This document shows positions 49,404-62,640 of a stretch of DNA of 64,000 nt, in pieces; the stretch's first letter is position 1; every line of letters starts with the position of its first letter. The DNA lies in contig NW_020825358.1 in NCBI RefSeq assembly GCF_003286085.1, forward strand, positions 1,099,501 through 1,163,500. The letters are read 5' to 3'. The notes below the pieces were generated by a model. The model worked only from the letters and a program-made list of their open reading frames with translations. It was not told where the DNA came from and did not search any database. The DNA is from Drosophila persimilis (Eukaryota > Arthropoda > Insecta > Diptera > Drosophilidae). A program made the translations under genes and the position numbers.

Positions 49404-51383
49404 GTAGTGTTGCAACCCACATATGTGCGTGCGTGCCTCCCTCCCTTTCTGTGTGTAACCTTGATGATGGTACCACTAGAAGAGGCGCCACTCGTGTATA
49501 CGGGGGGCACTGGGGGGCGGGGCTGGGGCAGGAGGAGGCTTATAAAACGCGTCGTTTCGTCGTCTATGGGGCTACTTGTCAAGCGAAGGGGGTGGGGGGC
49601 AGGTCTATAGGCAGCAATTTTAGCAAATGCTTTCGGGGGCACACACCCCTCCCCCGAGATATGTGTGTGAAATGAGGGCTCTCTCTCTCTCTCTCTTGCC
49701 AGAAGCCAGAAGGCAGAAGCCTCGGAGGCATAGAAAACTTGAAGCTTACTGAATTACACGATACAGGAAGGGGCTAAAAGGAGTGAAAGGATGCCGGAGG
49801 ATATGGCGGAAAATAGTGAAGATCCACCCACAACCCCATAAACGTTTCACAAAAGAGGATTTGGCGACCCAACCGAATGACCATAAACATTGCAGGCGCT
49901 TAGGTCCAACCAAAGAGAACAAAAAAAAAGAAGTATGTATCTGCAAACTGCAGAAAAGTATCTTTTGGTTGTGTTCTTCTTCTGCTTTTTGTCTTCTATC
50001 TGCAATTCATAGCGCATAAAAAACTCTCGACGACAAATCCAGATTTCTCAAAGAGAGAGCGCGCAAGAGAACTGTGCAGAGGTGAGGCGGTCGGTGAGGG
50101 GAGGGGAGGAGAGGAGAGGAGAGGAGAGGAGAGGAGAGGAGAGGCTTTGGCTATGCCTGGCCAAGTCTTCCTATGGTACCACCTGCTCTCCCATCGCCAC
50201 CCCGTCCCCCGGCCATCGTCCCTATGTGACTTGTCAAGCAACATTCCGTTTTAGTTTTGCTTCAGTTTGTTGTTGTTGTTGTTGTTGCTGTTTTGCAGTC
50301 AGGTTTTCAAGCTAGAAAAAAAAACTAAATAAAGTAGTAGATGCTTGAAAAAAAAAAAAACAAAAAAATAAAAAATTCCCATCTTTGGTCACTGGAGGAT
50401 GCTCGAAACTATTTGCACACTCCCCACCCCCTTTCCTAAGCTCCTCTGCCGCTGTTTCCTTATCTCCCTCTCTCCCACTCTCCGTCTCTGTCTGGCTGCA
50501 GGGATTTGTGTGTGCTCACTCTTTACGGTACTTTTGTCAGTCGAACGGCCTTCGCTGGCATTTGGCAGGCAACGAACAAAAAAAGAATACACAGAAAACA
50601 GAAAACAAAAGCAACAGCAGCAAAAAGTTGTTTGCCTTTGGCCTCACTCCCACGTTCGGTCGATGGATGTCGTCTCGAGCTTCAGCTCCTCTCTGGCTCT
50701 CCCGCTCGCCAGCTCTCCCGCTCGACAGCTCTCCCGCTCGCCAGCTCTCTCGCTCTCCACCGATCTCCCTAGTGCTGTGTGCGGGACGTTGTGTAATACC
50801 TGGCCCTCTCTCAAAGGAGCCCGAAGGGTGTGTTGCTTTTGTGTGGAAGAATGTAACAAGGAAATGCACCACCAAGACGATCCGTGCCCTTAAGAACTTT
50901 CAGATGTGTGGATCTAAAGCAACAAAAGATCCCATTTCGACTCCAGGCCGCCAAGGTATATCTTATATATCTCTTTATAATATTCTAAGGCCTATTCCTG
51001 GGGAAACATATTAGGGTTTCCCTATCGAAAATCTATTTTTAATTGCCAGACACTATATGATACCGCATAGGGTATAGGGTACTCCCTAGTCGGTGTTACT
51101 CTCGAGACCATTAGCGACTTTAGCTCTCTTTTAGTGACTGTTATTATTGCTATTGCTGTTTCTTTGTGTTTTATCTAGTCGTTGGTGAGATTTTCGTTTG
51201 GTTTCAGTTTCGTTTGGGCTTTCATTCGGTCCTTTGTCCTTTGGATTAGTTTTTGCCTTTGGAAACTTTCCTTTTGGCTGTTTTCTTATCCCGCAGACTG
51301 CCTCCTGCTCCCCTCCCCTCTGTGTCGCTTACACGCACATTAATTTTTGCCAAGACTTTGAAAAAGTTTTCCTAGTTTTCTGC

Positions 51384-51430
<47 letters not shown>

Positions 51431-52640
51431 AGAGATTTCCTTTTTGCCGCCTGCTGTTGACATGTGCAAAAACCTTTTTTTCGAAAAGGAGATACCCAGA
51501 GAGGGAGGGAGAGAGAATGAGTAGAGTTTTCCTTTTCAGAGCCGTTTTCATGGTTAATTAATAATGCAGCAGCAGAAGCAGAAGCCTCAGCGCTGCCTGC
51601 CACTCCACTCGACTATCTTGTGTGCCGTGCCACAACTGCAACTGCCGTCAGAGATTCCAACGCCCATTCGGCAACAAAACTAACAAAGTTTTTCGGGCGG
51701 GTGGACGATGGTGGTGGGAACGGAGCGGAGCGGAGCTACAATTAAACCGCAGAAAACTCCTGAAATGCCGACAAAAAAGCGGAACCTCGAAACTTTTTCC
51801 GATATAAGTCGATGTCTGCCGCCCCCCCAGGCCCCACGCCCCCACGCCCCTGCCCACCATTTCCGTTTCGTTGCTGTTTCTTGTTAAAGATTTTTATTGC
51901 TGCTCCCCAAAAACAAACATCGCCTTGATTTTCCTTTTGCGGTTTCCTTTAAAAGGGGACGAAGGGAGGGGGGTGTGGGGGGTAGTCTTTTGGCAAGTTG
52001 TTAATAATTGGCGATCTGGTAGAAAAAAGTTTCCTGTTCTGTTGCCACCCCCCTCTGGTATCTGTTGGCCCCTTTGTACAATAAAATTTGATTCCTTGAG
52101 TTGTAAATGGAGTTTTGGCTTCTTTGGGGGGTGGTGGGGTAGGGGATTATATCATAAAGTTATCACCTTTGAGTGTCAATGGAGGGGTTCGATGTTTTCT
52201 CATGGAAGTGTGGATTTTTATGTGCGTTCTATGGGTAATGAAGGGGGGAGGGTTACCTTTCGGGAAGGTTGTAAAATGTGATTCGATGACTGTTCATAGA
52301 ACATGTTGGATAAACCACAAGAAATCAGAAATGTTGATTGTTTTTTAAGATGGACAGGAAATCCATAATTCTTTGAAGCACATCCCCTACCATCCCTACT
52401 AATTTTGCAATCTTCTGTAGCATAAAACCAACAAATGAACATGATTTTTATTGTTGGTAGTATTTCAGCAGAAACCACAGAAACAGTAAGCTCAGCTCTA
52501 TCTCTCTCTCTCTCTCTCTCTGTTCTTTGGAATACCATTCGAACAGACATCACAGAACACTGCCATGGATGTGTGCATGTATCCGCTGTACTACGATTAT
52601 CTCTAGAATAGAAGCAACAAAGCTGCAGCAGTATGGCCGT
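46561..52640 (+). other. Intron, simple repeats and weak motif cluster B
   Basis: No exon recognised. Contents: (GT)n at 46901-46920, (GGACCA)n at 46942-46984, (CTG)n near 47868-47886, a weaker CGAT/ATCGAT cluster at 48530-48850 (ATCGAT at 48633 and 48807), (GT)21 at 49359-49401, (CT)n at 49680-49696, GAGGA repeats at 50098-50142, a minisatellite of about 17 bp (AGCTCTCCCGCTCGC-like) at 50686-50756, (AG)19 at 51387-51424 and (CT)n at 52501-52521. The long frames at 50.4-51.0 kb are translations of the pyrimidine repeats. Confidence 0.55.
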
Positions 52641-52819
52641 GGGAGAGGGGGATTAACCGCAAAACAGATGTAGGCGCTCTCTTTAATAGAGTAATTCTTT
52701 ATCTCGAGAGCCTAACCCAAAAGATTCTTCTTCGGTCTGGCAGGCACAACAGAAGAGACAGGGACAAGGCACGAAAGAGCAGAGCCAGGCATAGACAAGA
52801 CATGAAAGAACAGAGCAAA

Positions 52820-52886
52820 GAGGAGACAGTGAACACGGGGAACACAGCGAACAAGAGACAGTGAACACGGGGAACAGAGCAAAGTA
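52820..52886 (+). repeat. 32 bp tandem duplication
   Basis: Two adjacent copies of a 32 bp unit beginning GAGACAGTGAACACGGGG start at 52823 and 52855. More diverged relatives (GAGACAGGGACAAGG) lie just upstream. The unit is part of a purine-rich leader-like segment. Confidence 0.7.
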
Positions 52887-52946
52887 GAGACAGGGAGAGC
52901 CAAAACAGAAAACGAGACTAGAGCCAGGCTTCGCGGCTGCAGTCTA

Positions 52947-52972
52947 GCGCTGACGTTGACGTTGACGTCAGC
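52947..52972 (+). promoter_or_regulatory. CRE octamer with TGACGT half-sites
   Basis: A perfect palindromic TGACGTCA lies at 52963-52970, directly preceded by two overlapping TGACGT half-sites (52951 and 52957). TGACGTCA is the consensus for CREB/ATF bZIP factors. It sits at the left side of a leader-like region, where a promoter for an alternative first exon would be expected. Confidence 0.45.
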
Positions 52973-53353
52973 AGCGGAGACAACGACAGAGAGCGAGCAG
53001 CAGCAAGCAGCAAGCAACCGGCAAAATATTTGCAACGAACCGGCAATAGACAGAGACAGAGCAAGAGCAACCGACAAACGACAAGCGGCACGCGGCAAGG
53101 GGGAGTCAGAGGGAGAGAGACCTGCCTGGCAACTCTACGACATCTGCTTTTGTCTAGCCAAAAGCAAAACCTGTCCCTGTCCCACTCTACCGCCCCTTCC
53201 CTCCCTCCCTGCAGTTCGCCCTAACTCCACTGGAGTTGCAATGCAAGAGAGCGGCAAACGATAACAGTAAAAAGCTTGCCAAAGTCGTCTACATTGAGAG
53301 AGCAGCAGCAGTCGCCGTCTACGCTGACTGCAGCAGAGGGAGCGACACCAACT

Positions 53354-53400
<47 letters not shown>

Positions 53401-54425
53401 GATGCCAGACAACGGACTCGACTCTCCTCGACTTCAGCTCCAAAGGCGGGCACGTTCGGCAATTAGTTGAACTTCGTTGCTCGGGCCGACGACACGAGAA
53501 AACCGACCCCCCAAATAAAAAACAACAACAACAACACGAGACAAAAGACAAATAACAAAAACTCCAACGGGCGCGCAAAAAAAAAATTAAATATATAGCC
53601 AAACGAGAGAGTAAGAGCGAGATAGAGTCATAGATCACAACAATTTGTTATAAAATATTTGCAAAAAAAAAGAGCGAAAGAGAGAGCAGGTGTCAAAGGT
53701 GCCCCTTCAAAAAAAGTGAATTGAACTTTTAAGCAACTTTGAACTTTGATTGCAACAAAAACGACAATAACAACAACAACAAATGACAAATGACAGCCGG
53801 CATTTGTCTGCCTGCCTGTCTGTTGGTTTGTCCGTCTGTCTGTGCACCCCCGTTCACCACCTTCCACATTGCATTGACGACGCCCCTGCCCTGCTGTTTT
53901 TGCCGGCTGCGAACTTCGCCGCCGGCGTCGGCGTTGTCGACAAATTTATTGATTTTTTCAGCCGTCTCTGTCGCTGTCGCTGCTGCCGCTCTGCCATTTG
54001 TTTGTGTTGTTGCTGTTTTTTCGCTTTTTTTTTGCAATTTTAATGCACATTTTTTTGTCTCCCTCTAACGCATCTAATGTTTTTTTTTTTATATTTATAG
54101 TTTTATTAAATCCAAAGAAAACGCAAATTGTTGTTTGAAGAAAAAGGAGAAAAGCGCTTCCTGTTGAATTTTTTTTTGTCTGTGTGTGTGTTTCTGTTCT
54201 GTGCGAGTGTGTGTGCGTGTGTGCTTGTCTGCCAGGCTTGCCACCTTTAACAAATAATAAAAAAAACAATAAAAATCAAACAAAAACAATTTTTTTGTGT
54301 GGCCACTCCCAAAAAAGGAAAACCCGCAAAAATTAAAAATAAAGGAAAAATTATCAGCAGCAGCAACAACAACATTCAACGGAGTCTCAAGGCTCTCCAA
54401 AATCCAGTAAAAGTTTATATAAAAG
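52973..54425 (+). other. Candidate alternative 5' noncoding exon of shep
   Basis: This segment looks like a long fly 5' leader: CAG/CAA and GACA words, a CAG run of about 13 units at 53354-53394, then A-rich ACAACAACA stretches, with few long pyrimidine tracts until 53.8 kb. Open frames across the CAG run start only with TTG and reach no donor in frame, so I read it as noncoding; a short ATG frame at 53241-53264 would act as a uORF. Two donors are possible: AGA|GTAAGA at 53611 and AAAAG|GTAAAT at 54426. If transcribed, it would start a shorter Shep form downstream of the ratchet point at 46.55 kb. The right edge is unresolved. Confidence 0.35.
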
Positions 54426-57400
54426 GTAAATAAATGATGGGCGAGGGAAAAGTGAAGACGTTTAGAGGAAAACTTTGACAGAAAATATTCAGATCAGTTA
54501 TTTTTTTAAGGATCACTTATAACATTAGAAGACTATCAATATTTTTTAAAGATATAAATATCGTTAAATTTATTAAGGAATTTAGTAAATTCCCCTTTTT
54601 AATATCCCTTTTTTAAATTTTGTAATATTTGGCTGAGAAAATTACTTGATTGATGGTCCAGCAATGATCCATTTTCGATTATTGGCATTCCAAGTTTACA
54701 GCGGGTAATATATGGGGACTTTTCCATGGATATTTTCCAACCATTTTCCACTCTGTTCAACGAATTCTTCTTTTCGCTTGAATTTCGACAGTTACCCATC
54801 ACCCTATGGGTACTCCTCTCCTCGATCTATTCCCACATCTTTGTATCGCTTTTCGTGGGGGTGTCAATCGCTGTCGCTGTCGCTGTCGTGGGCGGGCGCC
54901 AATCTTTTGGGGCTTGCCAGGAAGTTGCGCTAATTTTGTGCGGAAGTTTATTGCCAGCTTCATAATTTGTCTGTCGCTGGTGGTGTGGTGTCTCCCCCTC
55001 TCCACCCCCCCTCCCACCCGCTTTTGCTGCTGCTCCGGCTCGATGGGGAGGCTTCCTATTTTTATGGCAATTACTGTACAGAGAGCGAGACCTCTGTTGT
55101 TGGTCCCAAAATTAAATTCGTTCTTGCCACGCCTTGTAATCCCATTAAATATTTCGTGAATTGCACGCTAATCAAGTTGTTAATTTAATGTTTTGTTGTA
55201 CTTTTAATTGAATTATTAATAAATGAATGCAATTTCAAACACCACACAGTGCCCCTGCCCCTGCCCCTGCCTCTGCCACTGGCTCTGCCCCGGCCTGTGC
55301 CCCTGCCTCTGTCTCTGCCCCTGCCTCTGTCCCTGCCTCTGCCACTGCCTCTGCCCCTGCCTCTGTCCCTGCCTCTCTCTTGTTGTTTATCTTTTTGTCA
55401 AGTAAGTTAATTAAAATAAATTACATGCTGGAAAATTGCACAAAAAACAAACCACTCTCTCGCTTTCGAGAGAGTCGGGAGCCTAGAGAGGTGTGGTGTG
55501 GTGTATAGAGAGAGGGGGGGACGCGGGGGTGTCTGCTAACTAACTAAACTTTTGAATATTTTTGCCTAACGAATGGTCTCCTCTATGGTGGTTTTTGGGG
55601 GGGAAAATGGTGGAAATGACGAGAGACAGAGACGGCCGCATAAATATTTGCCGTGCACTAGCGACAGAGAGCTATATTGGAATATACATATGTATCTACA
55701 GATTCGCAGTATCTGTATCTGAGTGATGAAAGGAAAACGACGGCAGGGGTTCCTTCTTTCCCTTCCGAGTCTGATTTTCTGTAATCCTTTCACCTATATA
55801 AGACCTTTTTCTTTTAAGACCTTATTTTTTAAACCCCAATCAAAAACTTTAATACCAACTTTTCCTCTAGAAATTCTTCTTTTATTCTTCTTTTATTATT
55901 TTCTATTTCTCCACTAAAGTTTTCTCTGTCTTTAATCTTTAATCTACAACTTTAATCTCTAGATTTTTCGCACATTTCACAGAGAAGCCTTCGTTTCGGT
56001 TCCAAAGTTTTCAACTTTAACAACTTCCGAGTCTTCTCCCCCTCCCCCTCCCCCTGCCTCTCTTCGTCTTTCTCCTGGCTCGTTTTGTTGACCCAGCAAC
56101 CTCATTTTCTCTCTCTCAAAACTCCTTGGTTTTTTTCGCCTCCTTTTGCTTCTGTGATTTGTTGTTTTGCAGATTCGCTTACGCATCGAATCAAATGTAA
56201 TTGCCCTGCCGCCGCACCCTCCTCAAAAGCACGCCCACTCCCCCGCACTCCCCCGCACTCCTTCGGGCTAATCGGCAGACACACACCATGCGGCATGTTG
56301 CAGCGATGACGAGGCACAGCACAGTTGTCTGCTGTTTTTTGTGACAGCAGCAGCAGCAGGTAGGCGAGGGGTAGGGGTAGGGGTAGGGGGGACAGTAGAT
56401 GTGGCAGCCATAATATCAACCAACAAAGTGTTGAAGTTGCATTTGCAACAAACCGTCTGGAGCTGTGGCTAATGTGGCAATTGTTGGGGAATCTTGTTTT
56501 CCAGAGAATGAGAGAGAGAGAGAAACGCTTCAGAAGAGAACTCAAGCAAAAGTGAAGAAAGAGTGCGACAGAGAGACAGAGAGAGAGAGAGGGAGCACAC
56601 ACACACACATTCCTATTGGTATCTTTTTAGCGGAAAAAAACTTGGTTTTCTAACGGTTCAACAACATTGCAACACCGTCTTTGCCACCCCGCCCCCCCAC
56701 CTTTTGCGGAACGCCTTTTGGATCTACTTTTTCTGTTCCTTCTTCCATCGGTCGCTGCTGCTGCTGCTTCTCCGTCTCCTTCTTCTCCTTCTTCTTCTTT
56801 GTTGCAACTAGTTTTTCCCTCCCCCTCCGCCTCCCCCCCCCTTGATTTTCACTTTTTTGCATGCTTTTCCCCCGCTGGGTCCAACAGCGTCTAATGCATC
56901 CGCTTAGCCCCAAAGCTGCCTTCGCATCGCATCGCATCGCATCGCCCCGGTCTGTGAATGGAAATGGCTAAGCCAAAGCCAAAGCCAAAGCCAGTTAACG
57001 CCGTTGGGGGGCATGCCCCAACAGAGCGGGACGGGGCGGGGCGGGGCGGCAGAAAAGAATGCGTTTAGAGCTTGACAGTCAATGCACCTGCTCACGGACA
57101 TCCTCCTCTGGCTGCAAGCTCCCGCTCCCTCTCCCGCTCTCGCTCTCGGTTTTTCTTTGTTTGGCCTCGCTCTGGCATCTCTCTCTCTCTCTCTGTCTTA
57201 TTGTCTGGTATTTTATCGCACTCTCTCTCTCTCTCCTCGATCTATCTCCTGATATTTCTCTTTGCTATTTTTTTATTGCTGCGGATTTCCATTTAATTGA
57301 TTTCACATTCCATGCGCGTGATTCATTTTTTTGCAATGGAGCCCCAAACGTTGCATTCAAAATAAAAAACAACAAAAAATACCCACCAAATGTTTGTTGC

Positions 57401-57540
57401 TGTATTGTTGGGGGCTGTTTTTGAAGTCTGTGGGGGGAGGGGGCAAGGAGGAGGGGGCTCATTGCCTCGTTTGCTGCTGGAGAATGTCGGCAATCATAAT
57501 TGAAGCTAAAAATGATTGGACATTTTTTGACAAGACACTG
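54426..57540 (+). other. Intron, repeats and a G-quadruplex motif
   Basis: No exon recognised. Contents: a minisatellite of CCCCTGCCTCTG-type units at 55247-55376, CAG run at 56344-56360 followed by a (GGGGTA)n run at 56367-56391, GA repeats at 56511-56523 and 56574-56593, (CGCAT)n at 56924-56945 and (GCCAAA)n at 56971-56991. The rest is unique intron-like DNA. Confidence 0.55.
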
Positions 57541-57559
57541 AGGAATGTGTTTGTTGTAT

Positions 57560-57840
57560 TGGCATTTATCGATTGAAACGATTGCGACTCATTTGTCAAT
57601 GTATGTATATCGAAAATTTGATCGAGTGATCGATAAACCTGTTTCTTGTGTGATATTTATTTCGACAATTACCGACTTTCTTTGGGAAAGTTTATCGATA
57701 ACAATTGATATATCGATGGAGCATTGATTTATGGATCTACAAAAAATATATTCCTTTGGGAAACCCAGATTTTCTCAGCGAATGTGTGTTTTGAGGCTGT
57801 TTATGGAAAGCCAAATAGATCGATAATTTATCGATTAACC
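57560..57840 (+). promoter_or_regulatory. ATCGAT motif cluster C
   Basis: Six ATCGAT hexamers (57568, 57629, 57694, 57712, 57818, 57830) occur in about 270 bp, including one perfect TATCGATA at 57693-57700, plus further CGA half-sites. This resembles cluster A about 20 kb upstream in density and base composition. The factors that bind such sites are DREF and BEAF-32; use here is inference. Confidence 0.4.
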
Positions 57841-58657
57841 TTTTTTAATATTTGAAGCGATATGCAGCATAAATCAATAAGATTTGATAAAAAAAATCAA
57901 TAAAAAATGCATTGAAAATTAATTTTATTTTTAATATTTATTAATTAATTAATTAAAAAAAGGTAATCTAGTGCATATCCTACATTATCCATCTGATTGT
58001 AAACAATGGTATTTTTAACGATTTTTTTTTAGTGTTTCCTAATTTTTATTGCTGCGTTTTTAAAGCAAAAACCTATTTGAACCCTGTTCGCGTCTATGGC
58101 TTTAAAAAAAACCCCACTCTTTCGCCTATAACCGGGAAAACTTGCATAAATCAGTGGCCGCCACACGAACACTTGGCCATCCAGCCATGCAACCACACAC
58201 ACAGTCGAACAGCCCCACACGGCCGGCCATATACTCCTACAATTTGAGGCATTTACCACTTTTGGTGGCTCGCTGTATCGACCACCCACCAGCTCGAATG
58301 TACCCCCCCCCGTCCCCACCCGTCTGCCTGTCATAATTATAAACCATAATAGCCCTCATCAATTTCCGTTATAATCGCGCTATACGCATCCCCATGCCAC
58401 GAACATCAAGCCACTTATTCCATTGTCACCTTATAGAAGGTTGTGCCCCCAAAACGAGAGACACAGACACACAGACAGGGAGAGAGAGGGGTGGCGGGGA
58501 CGGGGAGTTAACGAACCATAAATCACGAAGGGGATGGGAGGGGATGGTGGAGGGGGGGGGCACGATCAATGTCCATATGGCATGTCTTCTGAATGCGCAC
58601 ATTCCGTGGATACAAAATGACATCAATTACATGCCACATAACATTTTGCATGTGCAA

Positions 58658-58688
<31 letters not shown>

Positions 58689-61600
58689 CCCTGCCCTGCC
58701 CCCCACTTAGCGCCCAAAAACAAAACAAAACAATAAAAAAAAGCGGGTACCGTACGAACACGATAGCCAAATACAGTTATTTAAGGCCTAAAACAATTGC
58801 ATGCCTCGCTGACTGCTGCCTCCCCCCATCTCTCCCTCTCTCTCCCTATTGTTGCACCACCCTGGATACCCCCCCCCCCCCCCCACACTTTGCAGACTGT
58901 TTAAATAGACAACTGTCTGGGGGTCTACCCTCCCCTGCACTCCACTCCACTCCTCTCCACTTTGCTCCACTCCTTCGGCCCCTCTGGAAAGTCCATCACC
59001 CAACAGCAAAATGCACTTGAAAATGCTTTTTCCAAAGAGCATTTTCATTTATTTTATTGCAACGAGAGGGTGTGCGGTGGAGGGGGGGGAGGGAGGGCTG
59101 GAGGAGCCTACTCTGCAACGATATGCAATTTGTTTTATACGCTCATTGCCTCGGCACCGCACTGCAGCCGCCCCCCCCTCCCCTCCGGCGGCACAGCAAA
59201 ACCTGTGTCTGCCCTCGTCTACTACTGTCTTCTGTGGATACCCCTCTTCCCCTCTTCCCCTCCCTCTCTCTCTCCCCTTCTCTCTCTGTCTTTCGGTTTG
59301 CCTTTCTGTCTGTCTATCCTTTTGTCTGTCGTTCTGTCTGCATTGCCTATCGAGACGGCGGTCTATCTATCTTTTCTTTCGTTGCTTTTTGCAGGCAATG
59401 CACATCCAACCCGTGCATTGCCTGCACCCTAGACACCCTATAATAGGCGGGGTGTATCCGTTAAGGGGGGGGTAGCAGCAAAGAATTTTAAGGAATTAAT
59501 TCTTAAGCATTTAATGTTTTAAAGATCCCTTAAAGATACATATATGAAGATCAGATGTATTTATCGCCACTTTAAAGAGATCTACAAATCATCTTTATGA
59601 TATATCTATGATCTTTCAGTATCCATACAATATCTCCAGACAGTTTTCCATTTTTATTCTTTTTTTATAAAGAATAAACGCCCAAAATGATGATTTTCAA
59701 TGGAAAAGGGAACAATTTCCATAAAAAAAAGATGTATCTGAGTGAATAAATACTCAAATAATATTCAAAATTAATTCCTGGCAAATATCCTGAGGTCTCG
59801 ACTTTCCAAACTTCCCATGAAAATCGATCTGCTATCATAAATACATATTGTCTAATGAATTTCCACAGATTCCCACTCCAGGGCCCCCCTTCCTTTAGAG
59901 CGCACCGTTCCACGTTCTAAATTAAGGCCTGAAGAGGTGCACAAACGTCCGACGATGCAACTTGAACGTTCAACCAACTCTTCTTCTCTCCAACCCACTC
60001 GAGTCGAGTCGTGTCGATGGGGCAGACGCAGACGCATGGCGGGGGATACAGCTCAAAACTCGTCTGCGGAATGGAGAGACTTAACAAGTGGCAGAGTCTA
60101 AGTCTGAGGCCGCAATCGAGTGGCAAACAAACCAATAGACACATTCAGATACAGATACAAGATATTTTTAGAAATTTGCCAATCAAAGAGAGGCAATACC
60201 TTGATGGATTTAGGGCCCCTCCATCACGCGCGTTGCACGGTAGCCACACCCCGTTTGGCCACCTCCTTCGCGTCGTGCCTCAAAGTTGGTCAAGTTTTTG
60301 GTCAACTTGTCGCTTGACTTGGCCGCCAACTTGTTGGCCTGGCCCATTTGGCATTGTTTTGGCTTCGCATTGACTGGCATTCCTTCTGCTGTGGACGAAT
60401 GGTGCCTCGAATGACAATTTCCCAGCCCATGCCGCCGCCAAAGGGAAAGGCCGCATGGACGCTACGTTCCGGTGACATTTTCTCCATTAAATATTTATAT
60501 ATTTTATGCAGATAAATTGCCATTTGGCTTTTCTGCGGTTAACCCAAGCCCAAACCCCACCCCACCCCCCGCCTCAAAAGCCACACCGACAAAAAAAAAC
60601 AACACTAAAATGTTTTATTTCGTTTAAAATTAAATTTGCATATTTTTCATTTGGTTTTCGCATGTAATGTTTTTCTCTCTCTCTCTCCAGAAATTATATT
60701 TTATATAATTTAATTTCAATAGTTTTTTATGCAAGAATAAATTATGGGTGTCGAAAAATGTAAGATTTGACATTGATACGGAATGGTATTTTTTAACCGC
60801 ATTTTCCGCAGTTCCGTTTTGGCTTAGACCTGGAATATATGCGATATATGCGATACCTGTATAAAGATAATTGTTATTTATGGCTGAGATAATTCCCATA
60901 CAGAACACCGAAGAAGAACATTTGTATTGTAGCCTTTGGATATTTAAATATTTTAATGTTTGTTCCTCACGAAGTCAAGGGGCATCAAGTGCGATGCCTT
61001 TTCCGTTCCGAAAATATACAAATCATAGTGAAATACGAGCATCTGGCTTCAATCGGAATCGGCGCAAAATATTCCTCTGTCTTTTGCCTTTTCTCTTCCA
61101 CGGTGGCTTAGCCGTTCTTCCTTGGTTTTCCTCTTTGCACAGCTAATTCTTACATCCAAGTATCCTGAGGGTATCTTAGGGTCGCGTCACGGTTTTTTAT
61201 ATATTTTTAATTCATTTTTCTTTGCAATTTTCTTTCATTTGTTGCTTGGTTTATTTTGGTTTTTTTTTTTTTACTTATTTAAATAAATTTTGTAATTAAT
61301 TTAAACTCGTTTTGTGTGTGGAGCAGAAACACACACACAGAGAAAACACGAATGAAATGAAAACCTGCCCCTGGCCCCCCTTTCCACTCGATGTTGCATC
61401 AGTGCTCGGACATTACTCATACGCCGTGTGTGAGACGACGACTAGCCATGGAAAATGTTAATTAACTGTACTCTCTGTACGCTCTGTGCTCTGTACTTTG
61501 TACTTTGTGTGTGTGCCGTTTTTTCTTGACTTTTTTTTTATATATTAAATAATCTTAAATAGAATTACGTGACTTTGGCGAAGCTTTCCAGCCATGCACT

Positions 61601-62640
61601 TAATTACGGACCGAGTATGTAGGAAAAAGGTAGACACATGTGTGGTTACAGGTAGAGAGTGGGTGGAGCGGGTGGGGGGGGGGGAGAGATACAGATACAC
61701 ACTCTTGTACCTGCTGTACCAGATACAGATACAGATACAAAGATACACACCTTCTGGCTGGTCTTCGGCTGGGGTTTTGCCTCGTGGCTTTGGCTTTTGG
61801 GGTTCTGTTTTGTGGAAAAGCGCTTAGCTGGTTTTTCCTTGTATTATTTGCCTACATTTTCCTTTATTTCATTTAGCTTTGGCTTTGTACACATCTCCCT
61901 CTCCCTCTCTCTGTGCGTGTGTGTGCGTGCCACTCCTCCTTCCTCCTTCCTTCTGCCTTCTGCCACTTGTGTTGATTTTTATTTCATTTGCAGCCTTTCT
62001 TTCTTCGCTGGAGGTTAAGTATCTGTTTACATTTCTTTCTACACCTTATTCATTAAGTGTGTGCATATCTGTGTATCTGTGTATGGGAGTGTGTGTGTGT
62101 GTGTGTGTGTGTTGTGGCTTGGACGGGCGGGGTGGCTGCCACAGCTGCCACTCACAGCAAAAGAGAGAAGAAACTCTTCTTTATGCCCTCACACATTTTT
62201 TTGATGCTCTTCTGGGATTTGGGAGTACTTTGGTTTTCTTGAAACAACGCTAGAAATTGTTGATTATTATTATTTTTTTTTAATTTTGATTAAAAACATT
62301 TTTGGTAGAATTTTCTCAAAGCATGGAAACCATTTTTTTCTAAATTTGTAAAGAGCAAGTCGTACCTATTAATTGACATTTGCCAAAGATTTTTATTAAA
62401 TTTTTTTTTTGTCTTGATTAAAAAGTTAAAATCAATAACAATAACAATAACATCAATAACATTTTGTTTTTATTATTAATTTTCTTCTATAGATTTTTAT
62501 ATTAATTTTTGTTATTATTTTTGTGTTAATGTAAGAAATGTTTTATAAACATATATTTTGTTTTATTAATTTTATTTATATGTTATGATTTTCTTTCAAT
62601 TTATTTTTTTGTATTATGATTTTTATTTTTTATTGCGATC
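57841..62640 (+). other. Intron, simple repeats
   Basis: No exon recognised. Contents: AT-rich DNA to 58030, a G-rich run near 58551-58560, (GT)n at 58661-58687, C16 at 58869-58884, CTGTCTGT words near 59284-59340, GATACA repeats at 61687-61745, (GT)n at 62081-62111 and very AT-rich DNA from 62240. Acceptor-like pyrimidine-CAG sequences near 59393 and 61993 lack partners. Confidence 0.55.

Noticed and set aside
50385..51014. 209-codon plus-strand frame with Ser/Leu/Pro-rich sequence
   Set aside because: It crosses pyrimidine microsatellites and the 17 bp minisatellite; two other frames are open over the same bases, which shows low stop density rather than coding.
53276..53470. CAG-tract frame as an additional coding exon
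   Set aside because: It starts only at TTG, ends at a stop before any donor, and all three frames across the CAG run are open. A 5' leader with a CAG repeat explains it better.
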